This document shows positions 5,372 through 11,607 of a stretch of 23,549 nt of DNA, in pieces. Under the pieces are notes generated by a model, which was not told where the DNA came from, made no database searches, and was given only the letters and a program-made list of their open reading frames with translations. Position numbers and translations under genes: made by a program. Source of the DNA: a virus. Location: the IMG/VR virus record IMGVR_UViG_3300042924_006037, positions 1-23,549 of that record, one strand, 5' to 3'. Numbering within the stretch: the stretch's first letter is position 1; each line of letters opens with the position of its first letter.

Positions 5372-5800
5372 ATGTTCCAAGTAAACCGTAAGGATGCCGG
5401 AGGCCGATACATCGATGCCGAAGGCGAGTACACTGTATCCGTCACCAAAGTTGAGGAGAACCTCGATCCGAAGGGCCGCGAGGTCTGCAAGGTGACGTTC
5501 ACTACGAGCGAAGGTGCCAGCATCACCGACCGTTTCCTCAATCAGGAGAACACATGGTTCCGCGTGAACCAGCTTGTCGCCGCCACGAATCACAACGTGC
5601 CGGACGGTACTCAGGTTGACTTCCTTGGCGTGAAGGGCAGCTATGCCAACTTCCTCAAGTCCATGATCGGCCTGGAGCTGGTCATCACGACTCGCTTTGA
5701 AGAATACGAGTACAACGGCGAGAAGAAGAAGACTCTTCGCCTCAAGGGCATGAAGGCCGTCGCCCCGGTTGCCGCCGAGACTGAGGAGAAGCCGTTCTAA
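5372..5800 (+). CDS. SSB-like / DUF669-like recombination accessory protein
   Basis: The 142-residue sequence begins MFQVNRKDAGGRYIDAEGEYTVSV, closely resembling the opening of DUF669-like phage proteins found beside RecT/Erf modules. Predicted beta strands through residues 18-130 fit an OB-like fold. The C-terminus, AAETEEKPF, is acidic and ends Pro-Phe, like the protein-interaction tip of bacterial SSB. It probably binds single-stranded DNA or recruits replication proteins for the RecT/exonuclease pair upstream. A second, clearer SSB lies at 9732. The start at 5372 lacks an SD but follows the CCTAACAAT leader. Confidence 0.65.
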   Translation: MFQVNRKDAGGRYIDAEGEYTVSVTKVEENLDPKGREVCKVTFTTSEGASITDRFLNQENTWFRVNQLVAATNHNVPDGTQVDFLGVKGSYANFLKSMIGLELVITTRFEEYEYNGEKKKTLRLKGMKAVAPVAAETEEKPF

Positions 5801-5850
5801 GCATCCCAAACACGGAGGGGAGCGCATTCCGCGATAACGCTCGAAACCAA

Positions 5851-5859
5851 CCTAAGAAT
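5851..5859 (+). promoter_or_regulatory. CCTAAGAAT leader element before thyX
   Basis: CCTAAGAAT lies 15 bases before the thyX ATG in a 73-base gap. It matches the leader at 5362 in eight of nine positions. The gap also has a weak GAGCG/CGCTC stem. No SD precedes thyX. Confidence 0.3.
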
Positions 5860-5873
5860 TCAAATTCGTATCC

Positions 5874-6524
5874 ATGAGAATAAAACTTGTAGCCATCACC
5901 AAACCCCTTGTCGGCGACGGAACTCTAACCGCCTCCGACTTCATCACGTTCGCCGCCCGTGTCAGCAATCCGTCGAACCAGATGAGCCTACTCACCGCCC
6001 CGAAGTTATTGGCCTACTGCATTCGAAACGGCCACTGGAGCATCTTCGAGCAAGCGTCGATGACCATCGAGATTCAGACCAGCCGCGCTATCTCCGCCCA
6101 AATCCTGCGCCATCGCAGCTTCTGCTTCCAAGAATTCAGCCAACGCTATGCGCCGAGTGATACTGCGGAGCCGGTCGAACTGCGTACACAGGACCGTGTA
6201 AACCGCCAGGGAAGCGGCGATGTGTTTCCGCAGGAGTGGGCCAATGAGGTTGTCGCCAAGTCGGTCGATCTAGCCTTTAGAACCTATCGCACCCTGCTTC
6301 AAGAGGGCGTGAGCCGCGAGACTGCGCGAATGGTCTTGCCTCTCTGTACGCAGACGACCTTGTACATGACCGGCAACATCCGCTCATGGATTCATTACTT
6401 CGAGCAGCGTTGCGCGAAAGGTACACAGAAGGAGCATCGAGACATCGCCATCCAGATCCGCGACGAAATCTTCGCCAAGGAATTCGCGGTCATTCACGAA
6501 GCCATTACGAGCGATTCCAAATGA
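5874..6524 (+). CDS. thyX: Flavin-dependent thymidylate synthase ThyX
   Basis: The defining ThyX motif RHR-x7-S is present as RHRSFCFQEFSQRYA (79-93: Arg79, His80, Arg81, Ser89). The later segment ETARMVLPLCTQTTLYMTGNIRSWIHYFEQR (about 149-179) carries the Arg and substrate-binding region expected of the family. ThyX methylates dUMP to dTMP using methylene-tetrahydrofolate, NADPH and FAD as a homotetramer. At 216 residues it is a normal to slightly short member and looks intact. In a lytic phage it would boost thymidine nucleotides during replication. It sits between the recombination set and the small-gene run, and its stop is fused to the next start (6521-6524). Confidence 0.95.
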   Translation: MRIKLVAITKPLVGDGTLTASDFITFAARVSNPSNQMSLLTAPKLLAYCIRNGHWSIFEQASMTIEIQTSRAISAQILRHRSFCFQEFSQRYAPSDTAEPVELRTQDRVNRQGSGDVFPQEWANEVVAKSVDLAFRTYRTLLQEGVSRETARMVLPLCTQTTLYMTGNIRSWIHYFEQRCAKGTQKEHRDIAIQIRDEIFAKEFAVIHEAITSDSK

Positions 6525-6682
6525 CCCCCACAAAACCCAAACGTCCCACCCCCAAGATCTTTGTGGTCAGCGACGACACGCACAAGCGATTGAAGCAATA
6601 CGCAACGAAGAAAGGCTACAAGCTACAGTTTGTAGCAGACGAAGCGGTCAGTGAATACCTCAAGCGAAAGGAGCAGCAATGA
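6521..6682 (+). CDS. Small ribbon-helix-helix-like protein, 53 aa
   Basis: The frame is open upstream to 6386, but the start is placed at 6521 because that ATG is fused with the thyX stop. The 53-residue product has a Pro/Lys N-terminus, a short strand KIFVVSDDT (12-20), then two helices, HKRLKQYATKKG and LQFVADEAVSEYLKRKEQQ. This strand-helix-helix pattern is typical of Arc/CopG dimeric DNA-binding proteins, in which the strand enters the major groove. Gene 8392-8577 has a very similar pattern. A transcriptional regulator is likely but the family is not confirmed. Confidence 0.6.
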   Translation: MTPTKPKRPTPKIFVVSDDTHKRLKQYATKKGYKLQFVADEAVSEYLKRKEQQ

Positions 6683-6876
6683 GCGAGCAAAACGACAATG
6701 AGGAATACCGTCTAACATTCAAAGGACTGCTGTCCATCTATCTGCCGGAGAAGACAATGATTGAGGTCTACAACACAATCGAGCTGTCCTGCCGTCGGAA
6801 TGGCTGGGGCATCGCAATCGACGAGAACAACCGATTGGACTTCGTTCCGATGGTGAAAGTGGAGGAAAAGCAATGA
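6679..6876 (+). CDS. Hypothetical protein, 65 aa
   Basis: This unrecognised small acidic protein is fused by ATGA to its neighbours on both sides, with AAAGGAG ending 5 bases before the ATG, a good SD. It contains GLLSIYLPEKTMIEVYNTIELSCRRNGWGIAI, compatible with a small alpha/beta fold. The strong SD and coupling make it a credible gene. Confidence 0.6.
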   Translation: MSEQNDNEEYRLTFKGLLSIYLPEKTMIEVYNTIELSCRRNGWGIAIDENNRLDFVPMVKVEEKQ

Positions 6877-7223
6877 ACATCGAACAAACCAAAGAAGCCA
6901 TCCGCGTAATGCAAGCGTATGTGGATGGGAAGGAAGTGGAGTACAAGCGTCCTGATGGAATCTGGACGATAATAAACAACCCATGCTGGAATTGGAATAC
7001 ACAAGACTACCGCATCAAACCCACCCCCGTCCTCCGCCCGTGGACTGCGGATGAGGTGCCACTGGGGGCGTGGATACGGTACAAAAGAGCGTTGCATGAT
7101 CGAAGCATCCTCGCATGGACATCAAATCAATCTGACCGAGATATGTGGCTAGAAGAACGGGAACACAGCACCGACGGCGGTAAAACGTGGCTCCCGTGTG
7201 GTGTCGTGGAGGAGGCGAAATGA
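6873..7223 (+). CDS. Conserved phage protein with WNW...DYRIKP motif, 116 aa
   Basis: The N-terminus (IEQTKEAIRVMQAYVDGKEVEYKRPDG), then NPCWNWNTQDYRIKPTP (36-53) and LRPWTADEVPLGAWIRYK (54-71), match from memory a widespread family of small phage proteins with a conserved W-x-W...DYRIKP core. The function of that family is unknown. GGAGG sits a few bases before the ATG, which is fused with the preceding stop. The full length is expected and there is no sign of damage. Confidence 0.75.
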   Translation: MNIEQTKEAIRVMQAYVDGKEVEYKRPDGIWTIINNPCWNWNTQDYRIKPTPVLRPWTADEVPLGAWIRYKRALHDRSILAWTSNQSDRDMWLEEREHSTDGGKTWLPCGVVEEAK

Positions 7224-7423
7224 GCCAACCAATCAACTATGTAGCACCAGTGTTTCCAACACCGGCAGGAACACAACACAATGACGGAATGACCCTCCGC
7301 GACTACTTCGCAGCGGCCATCATGCAGGGACTAATGTCCAGCCAGTGTCAGGTAGATGATCCGTATCCGATCTATGCCTACCGGATAGCCGACGCAATGC
7401 TCAAAGCGAGGGAGGCGAAATGA
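7220..7423 (+). CDS. Conserved phage protein with GMTLRDYFAAA motif, 67 aa
   Basis: The start is placed at 7220 (MSQPINYVAP), fused with the preceding stop and preceded by GGAGG, not at the frame opening at 7187. The central GMTLRDYFAAAIMQGLM (23-39) and the ending YAYRIADAMLKARE match from memory a common family of small phage proteins of unknown function, where the spacer between the two parts is variable. It is probably a small helical protein. Confidence 0.8.
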   Translation: MSQPINYVAPVFPTPAGTQHNDGMTLRDYFAAAIMQGLMSSQCQVDDPYPIYAYRIADAMLKAREAK

Positions 7424-7755
7424 ACCATCTTGGTGACACCAACAAAATGGTCAGTGAGACGCCGATATCAGACAGTACTCCGCACAACGTGGCCGACTTG
7501 GGTATGCAGATCAGGCGGCTTGAGCGAAAACTCAACGCAGCAAACGTCGAGATTGAGGAGAAGCGAAAGGATATCGTCTGGCTGGCGACTGAAAAGGCCA
7601 AGTTAGAGGACCGCATCAAGCGGCTGAAGGAGGCTCTCGACTTGGTAAGACCTCACTGCGATTCAGTTCATCACTCAAAAAAACATCAACACCAATACGG
7701 CGAACCGTGTCCGGTCGTTGCGTTGATTGAAAATGCCAAGGAGGCCAAGCTGTGA
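7420..7755 (+). CDS. Hypothetical coiled-coil protein, 111 aa
   Basis: Residues 26-72 form a clear heptad-type coiled coil (GMQIRRLERKLNAANVEIEEKRKDIVWLATEKAKLEDRIKRLKEAL in total). It is followed by a His-rich segment with two cysteines (RPHCDSVHHSKKHQHQYGEPCPV, 77-99) that could bind a metal. GGGAGG precedes the fused ATGA start. This arrangement recurs in small phage proteins of unknown role. The next gene shares an RIKQLEDRI-type helix, hinting at possible hetero-oligomerisation. Confidence 0.65.
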   Translation: MNHLGDTNKMVSETPISDSTPHNVADLGMQIRRLERKLNAANVEIEEKRKDIVWLATEKAKLEDRIKRLKEALDLVRPHCDSVHHSKKHQHQYGEPCPVVALIENAKEAKL

Positions 7756-7976
7756 GCGTCGAACAACGAATCTTGGACCTGCCGGCTTTTGCCGATTACA
7801 ACGACCGCCGCGAACTCCGCGCAATCGCTCTTGAAGTCCGGAAGCGGGAGGATCGGATCAAGCAACTGGAGGACCGCATCCACCGAGCATCAATGGCGTT
7901 CTTTAGGGACGGCTCGGACGGTCATGTTGCGAGTCAAATGCTTCAGATTCTGGAGGAGGAGAGGGGGCAGAAATGA
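7752..7976 (+). CDS. Hypothetical helical protein, 74 aa, GTG start
   Basis: The start is GTG at 7752, overlapping the previous stop as GTGA, with AAGGAGG at 7738-7744 and a 7-base spacing. This is the strongest SD in the run and decides for GTG. The protein is charged and helical (RELRAIALEVRKREDRIKQLEDRIHRASMAFF), with a likely coiled coil at 20-48. Not recognised. Confidence 0.6.
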   Translation: MSVEQRILDLPAFADYNDRRELRAIALEVRKREDRIKQLEDRIHRASMAFFRDGSDGHVASQMLQILEEERGQK

Positions 7977-8173
7977 ATCCATTCAAATGGTATCGCAACT
8001 GGCGCATCCGACGCATGGAAGAGCGCATCGCTTTCCTTGAAGCGTACTGCAACTCATTCCACGACAGTAATGGGGTGGTTTCTTACACCGTCGCATCCCA
8101 TCACGAACTGTTTGAGAAGCGAGCCAAAGTCGCTCAGCTTCGCAAGCGGGTCTATCACCTCATGGAGTTTTGA
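7973..8173 (+). CDS. Hypothetical basic protein, 66 aa
   Basis: This unrecognised protein is fused by ATGA to its neighbour, with a purine-rich SD region (GGAGGAGGAGAGGGGG) just upstream. It is strongly basic at the N-terminus (KWYRNWRIRRMEERIAFLEAYC) and helical throughout, ending LRKRVYHLMEF. The basic helix could contact nucleic acid or a membrane surface. Confidence 0.6.
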   Translation: MNPFKWYRNWRIRRMEERIAFLEAYCNSFHDSNGVVSYTVASHHELFEKRAKVAQLRKRVYHLMEF

Positions 8174-8395
8174 ATGAGCATCCTACCAGACCTATCAGTC
8201 GCGTTCGTTTACAAGCACACCATGACCAGCGAGGTGCTGGTGGTGGACATCGACCGCGCACGGGAACTCGACGCAGCTAGACCATACTGGCAGCACGTTT
8301 CAACCGTGAATCCCATCTCCATCCTGCAACTCATCGTGCGAGCGAAGGGGCGCGAGCGAACCAAGATCATCAAAGAACTAAGCGAGAAACCATGA
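8174..8395 (+). CDS. Hypothetical protein, 73 aa
   Basis: The ATG directly follows the previous TGA with no gap, and GGAG lies about 9 bases upstream. The sequence LSVAFVYKHTMTSEVLVVDIDRARELDAA suggests two strands and a helix. The C-terminal half is helical and basic (LQLIVRAKGRERTKIIKELSEK). Unrecognised. Its stop is fused to the next start. Confidence 0.6.
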   Translation: MSILPDLSVAFVYKHTMTSEVLVVDIDRARELDAARPYWQHVSTVNPISILQLIVRAKGRERTKIIKELSEKP

Positions 8396-8577
8396 AACCC
8401 AAAAAGAAGAACACAGTAATCACCATCGACGCAGCACTCCATGAAGAGGTTCGCAAGTACTGCGAAGAGAACGGAGTCAAGATCGGCTTTCTCGCCACCC
8501 AAGCGTTGCGAAAGCTGCTGAATGAGAAGTGTGTCACGACGCAAGTAACGCACTCCTTATCTGCAACTAACGCTTGA
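8392..8577 (+). CDS. Small ribbon-helix-helix-like protein, 61 aa
   Basis: The product reads MKPKKKNTVITIDAALHEEVRKYCEENGVKIGFLATQALRKLLNEK before a short tail. A basic tip, the strand NTVITID, a helix HEEVRKYCEENG and a second helix FLATQALRKLLNEK make a typical Arc/CopG-like ribbon-helix-helix. It parallels the 53-residue protein at 6521 in layout, and the two may be divergent paralogues. It probably binds DNA as a dimer. The start is fused with the preceding stop. Confidence 0.65.
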   Translation: MKPKKKNTVITIDAALHEEVRKYCEENGVKIGFLATQALRKLLNEKCVTTQVTHSLSATNA

Positions 8578-8649
8578 CGGCGAAGCCTCCCGTGTGGGCG
8601 GCACAATACCCTTCGCTCGCTATGAAGCAGTGGGCGGAGGGGTAAATTT

Positions 8650-8658
8650 CCTAAAACT
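8650..8658 (+). promoter_or_regulatory. CCTAAAACT leader directly before helicase ATG
   Basis: CCTAAAACT abuts the helicase start at 8659, matching the CCTAACAAT leaders in position and seven of nine bases. The 81-base gap also has two GTGGGCGG copies (8594-8601, 8630-8637). GGAGG at 8636-8640 is too far (18 bases) for a normal SD. Confidence 0.3.
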
Positions 8659-9735
8659 ATGAATCTAAGAGACTACCAAAAGAACGCAGTAGAGTGGGCC
8701 AAAACTAGCGATGGCCTAATCATCGCACCGGCTGGCAGCGGCAAGACATGGATTGCTGCGAGCATCATCAAGAACGAGCAAAATGGCGGATCTGGATTGA
8801 GATTCGGCTGGCTCGCACCTACCCGCGAAACGTGCCAGCAAGCGCGTACATCGCTCCGTGTTGCCGGTGTGCCTGATGAGATTGTAGACATCCGTTGTCC
8901 GCACGAATCCGTAGACTTCAGCGACAAGGACATGCTGATAGTGGACGAAGCGAAGCACAGTCCTGCTGCCGGATGGCGTCGCATTATCGAATCCTGTAGC
9001 GGACTGCGCTTTGGCTTCGATGCTACCCCTTGGGGCGATGACGAAGACCGTAACGCGGTGACGCGAACGCTCTTCCGCAATCGCACCTACGAAATCAAGC
9101 GAAGCGACATCGGCGATTCATTGGCCGACGCTTACCTCCACCTCTCCGACGCAACCGATCTGAACCTCAAGCAGAAGATCGACGACAACATCGACCGGCT
9201 TTTTGTAACAAGACGGCGGTACATGCGAATAAGTGATGACGAATTAAAACGCATGTGCGCCTGGGAATCCCTGGTGGACATCGGCATCTGCCAGAACCGA
9301 GACAGGAATGCATACGCCGTCGATTACGCGCTTGAACACCTCGACATGCAGACGCTCATCCTCATCCCACGCATCACGCTGGGCGAGGAATATGAGGCGG
9401 CGATTCCACGTTCGCTCCTTGTCCATTCCAAGATCGGAAAGAAGCAGCGCAAGGCGGCGATGGAAGAGTTCAAAGCCGGAAACCTGCGGACCATGATCGC
9501 CACCAGTCTGGCCGACGAAGGACTCGACCTACCCAACGTGGAACTGCTGATCATGGTCAGCGGTGGCCGGTCATCGCAGAAGACGATTCAGCGAGCGAGC
9601 CGCGCATTGCGGAAAACAGATTCCAAAAACTGTGCGACAATTCTGGACTTTTCTGACAGGTTCCATCCCATCGGTGCATACCACGCGAAGAAGCGAATGG
9701 AATGCTACCGCCAACTAGGTTGCGTCTTCCAATGA
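8659..9735 (+). CDS. Superfamily 2 DNA/RNA helicase
   Basis: This 358-residue protein has two RecA-like lobes. Residues 4-14 (RDYQKNAVEWA) are the Q-like entry motif. Walker A is APAGSGKTW (23-31). Motif II is VDEAKH (95-100), a DEAK variant of DEAH. Motif III is FDATPW (120-125). Motif V is ATSLADEGLDLP (281-292) and motif VI is QRASRALRK (311-319), where the usual QxxGR is QxxSR. The arrangement resembles phage UvsW/UvsX-partner or RAD25-type branch-migration helicases. It probably unwinds recombination intermediates, fitting the adjacent SSB and RuvC-like genes. It has no SD; its stop is fused to the SSB start (9732). Confidence 0.9.
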   Translation: MNLRDYQKNAVEWAKTSDGLIIAPAGSGKTWIAASIIKNEQNGGSGLRFGWLAPTRETCQQARTSLRVAGVPDEIVDIRCPHESVDFSDKDMLIVDEAKHSPAAGWRRIIESCSGLRFGFDATPWGDDEDRNAVTRTLFRNRTYEIKRSDIGDSLADAYLHLSDATDLNLKQKIDDNIDRLFVTRRRYMRISDDELKRMCAWESLVDIGICQNRDRNAYAVDYALEHLDMQTLILIPRITLGEEYEAAIPRSLLVHSKIGKKQRKAAMEEFKAGNLRTMIATSLADEGLDLPNVELLIMVSGGRSSQKTIQRASRALRKTDSKNCATILDFSDRFHPIGAYHAKKRMECYRQLGCVFQ

Positions 9736-10091
9736 GTGCATCAATTACGACATCAAATGAAACAGCCACGCCTACAGAGAACGTAGTTCTTCTCATCGGA
9801 GAGCTGCGCGGAATCAGTCGCAAAACAGAAACCAAGAGCGGAGCATTGATGGTACGACGGGTCATCTCAATCGCTCGCCACTGGACCGATGCAGATGGCC
9901 GATTCCACGAAGACTACGATGAATTTGAGCTGTCATCATGGGGACAAGTGGCTGAGAAGATTATGGAAGTCGGCAATGGCGCGCTGGTGCGTGTCAAAGG
10001 CCGTGTGAAGGTTGAGAAATGGTCAGAAGGTGGCGATACGAAAAGTGCGGTTCGAATCGCTGCGGAACAGATAACCGTGCTGTGTTACTAA
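9732..10091 (+). CDS. ssb: Single-stranded DNA-binding protein (OB fold)
   Basis: The frame opens at 9702, but 9732 (MSASITTSNE) is preferred because it forms ATGA with the helicase stop. The 119-residue product has the SSB/OB strand pattern: ENVVLLIGELRG (16-27), LMVRRVISIARHW (39-51), EDYDEFELSSWGQVAEKI (60-77) and GALVRVKGRVKVEKW (83-97). It lacks the acidic DDIPF-type tail, whereas the protein at 5372 has a similar tail, so the two may divide the labour. It protects single strands during replication and recombination. Confidence 0.85.
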   Translation: MSASITTSNETATPTENVVLLIGELRGISRKTETKSGALMVRRVISIARHWTDADGRFHEDYDEFELSSWGQVAEKIMEVGNGALVRVKGRVKVEKWSEGGDTKSAVRIAAEQITVLCY

Positions 10092-10095
10092 TCCA

Positions 10096-10560
10096 ATGAA
10101 AGCATCCAATAAACCAATCGTAGCCGTAGATCCTGGCGTTAGCGGGGGATTCGCGGTCAATACACCGGACGGCATTATCCTGCTGTCCATGCCGGAATCG
10201 CTGCCGGAAATCTGCGCGCTGATCAATCAGCTAAAGGTAGCCAACTCAGAGTTATGGATCGAGGAGCTTCCACTGTTCGTGTCTCCCATGACGAAAAGCT
10301 CGTCGATGGCTGTGCTTCACAGAAACCTTGGTCGAGTTGAGGCTGCTGCATACGCGTACGGATACGCTCTTCACAGAGCAGCTCCAAAAGTGTGGCAGGC
10401 TCCTCTAGGACTCGGCGGGAAAGCATCGTGCAAAGATCATTCGGAATGGAAGCGAAAGCTCAAGGCGAAGGCGCAAGAACTCTATCCTCATCTGGACGTA
10501 ACCCTGAAGAACTGCGACGCGCTTCTGATCCTCCACTATGCCCTAGGAGGTGGCAGATGA
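10096..10560 (+). CDS. RuvC-like Holliday junction resolvase
   Basis: The RNase H-like fold is indicated by VAVDPGVSGGFAV (9-21) with the first acidic residue Asp12, LWIEELPLF (53-61) with Glu56/Glu57, and KNCDALLILHYAL (138-150) with the late Asp141. It would cleave four-way DNA junctions in pairs, resolving replication and recombination branches before packaging. At 154 residues it is a normal RuvC length. The residues 70-95 (SMAVLHRNLGRVEAAAYAYGYALHR) match the helix between the catalytic strands. The neighbours are helicase, SSB and primase-helicase, which is consistent. Only 4 bases separate it from the SSB stop. Confidence 0.85.
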   Translation: MKASNKPIVAVDPGVSGGFAVNTPDGIILLSMPESLPEICALINQLKVANSELWIEELPLFVSPMTKSSSMAVLHRNLGRVEAAAYAYGYALHRAAPKVWQAPLGLGGKASCKDHSEWKRKLKAKAQELYPHLDVTLKNCDALLILHYALGGGR

Positions 10561-10676
10561 TCCGCAGGTCGAGCCGTCCTCCATCACCAGACGAACTCAA
10601 GCAGCTCCTCATCGCCACGTTCTGCGCTGGCATGGTTATCACCGCTGCGTACTTCATTCTCTTCGTCGTCAAATGA
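10557..10676 (+). CDS. 39-aa single-pass membrane protein
   Basis: The start is placed at 10557, fused as ATGA with the resolvase stop and preceded by AGGAGG at 10545-10550 with 6-base spacing. The product begins with a basic, Ser/Pro-rich segment and has one hydrophobic helix at 17-38 (LLIATFCAGMVITAAYFILF). Such single-helix peptides in phages can be holin-like, spanin-like or superinfection-exclusion proteins; none can be chosen from sequence alone. It is the only membrane peptide found on this strand. Confidence 0.6.
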   Translation: MIRRSSRPPSPDELKQLLIATFCAGMVITAAYFILFVVK

Positions 10677-10867
10677 GCGAACCTACCAAGCCGCTCGCTC
10701 AAGAAACCGACATCGAAACCCTGCGCCATGCCGTCGAGGAATACCAATGGTTGGCCAAGGTTCTCTTCAAATCTCTCGGGTGCGGATGCAACGCGGGACA
10801 TGACCTGTGTTGGAACTGCACCCAAGCTGAGCGACACTACAAACTAACAACCGAGACATACAAATGA
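10673..10867 (+). CDS. Small protein with CxC...CxxC cluster, 64 aa
   Basis: The start at 10673 is fused with the preceding stop. After an acidic helix (DIETLRHAVEEYQWLAKVLFKSL), the sequence GCGCNAGHDLCWNCTQAE holds Cys37, Cys39, Cys46 and Cys49 plus His43, enough for a single zinc site. Small zinc-binding proteins are common in phage early operons; the role is unknown. Confidence 0.6.
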   Translation: MSEPTKPLAQETDIETLRHAVEEYQWLAKVLFKSLGCGCNAGHDLCWNCTQAERHYKLTTETYK

Positions 10868-11061
10868 GCATTAACAAAATACCGACAGTCCGAGTGGCAG
10901 ACGCAGACGAATCGACCCCAAGGATCGACTTCGCCTACATCGACCGAAAGTACAAGGAATGGCTGATCCGCCGTGGATTCGCCAATGAAATTGGAACCGA
11001 AATGGGAATGCGCCGAGCAGGCGGACGACGCGGCAAACGAATCGAACCCGATGAAATCTGA
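10864..11061 (+). CDS. Hypothetical basic protein, 65 aa
   Basis: The start at 10864 is fused with the preceding stop and is preceded by CCGAGACATACAA, almost identical to the leader before the RecT-like gene at 3741. The sequence contains FAYIDRKYKEWLIRRGFANEIG and a Gly/Arg-rich end (RRAGGRRGKR), suggesting nucleic-acid contact. Not recognised. Confidence 0.55.
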   Translation: MSINKIPTVRVADADESTPRIDFAYIDRKYKEWLIRRGFANEIGTEMGMRRAGGRRGKRIEPDEI

Positions 11062-11251
11062 AATCACGCGACAACAGTTGTTGAAGGAAGCCCCTCAGTT
11101 GATCGAGTATGCCCTTCTTCGCGGTTGGATGAGCAGGCCGAAGCCCCAGAAAAACGTGGATGGAGTCTGGCATTCGAGCGGTTCAGGCCATCTCGACGAT
11201 GCAACCGAAGATGAGATACAAGAACTTAGGAAACAGCTCGGTGCAGGTTGA
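11051..11251 (+). CDS. Hypothetical protein, 66 aa (start uncertain)
   Basis: The frame runs from a GTG at 10973, with ATGs at 10985 and 11051. Position 11051 (MKSEITRQQLLKEAPQLIEYALLRGW) is chosen because it limits overlap with the preceding gene to 11 bases and gives a natural helical N-terminus, but none of the starts has a good SD. The C-terminus is acidic (DDATEDEIQELRKQLG). Unrecognised. Confidence 0.45.
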   Translation: MKSEITRQQLLKEAPQLIEYALLRGWMSRPKPQKNVDGVWHSSGSGHLDDATEDEIQELRKQLGAG

Positions 11252-11396
11252 ACTCCTCTCCGACGACGTAGAGATACGAATCGGAGAAACCAAGTGGTCT
11301 GGAGTTGTCTACATGCGGGAAGGCAAACGAAAGCTCTACGTTCGAACGAAGGCTGAATTCAATGCCAAGTTCGCGCTGATAGATGCGAAGCCCTAG
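11211..11396 (+). CDS. Hypothetical protein, 61 aa (start uncertain)
   Basis: Starts at 11160, 11199 and 11211 are all possible. Position 11211 gives MRYKNLGNSSVQVELLSDD and the least overlap (41 bases) with the previous gene. The protein looks beta-rich: VEIRIGETKWSGVVYMREGKRKLYVRTKAEFNAKF. The ending VRTKAEFNAKF resembles small phage proteins with a V/Y-R-x-x-x-E-F-x-x-K-F end, of unknown function. Confidence 0.5.
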   Translation: MRYKNLGNSSVQVELLSDDVEIRIGETKWSGVVYMREGKRKLYVRTKAEFNAKFALIDAKP

Positions 11397-11607
11397 CCAT
11401 TACATCGCCGCACAAGAGCAGCTCTTTACGAAGTTCAAGTCTCGCTCCATACCCATTCAACAGTGGAGCAAGTACCTGATGACTCCCAAAGAGCTGGCTC
11501 TCCTTTTTCAGAAGCTGGAGAAATCAAATTCTGTTCTTCAGGACATCGCCAAGACTGACCTTGGCAGGTCCGGGGAACTCGCGAGAAAACAACTTGGAAT
11601 CGAATGA
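11383..11607 (+). CDS. Hypothetical helical protein, 74 aa
   Basis: This protein overlaps the previous gene by 14 bases and is fused to the primase-helicase start at 11604. It appears helical, with WSKYLMTPKELALLFQKLEKSNSVLQDIAKTDLG (28-61). No SD is seen. It could be a partner of the primase-helicase by position, but nothing in the sequence shows this. Confidence 0.55.
   Translation: MRSPSHYIAAQEQLFTKFKSRSIPIQQWSKYLMTPKELALLFQKLEKSNSVLQDIAKTDLGRSGELARKQLGIE

Noticed and set aside
6386-6520. N-terminal extension of the small RHH-like gene into thyX
   Set aside because: It would overlap thyX by 139 bases; the ATGA junction at 6521 matches the pattern of the neighbouring genes.
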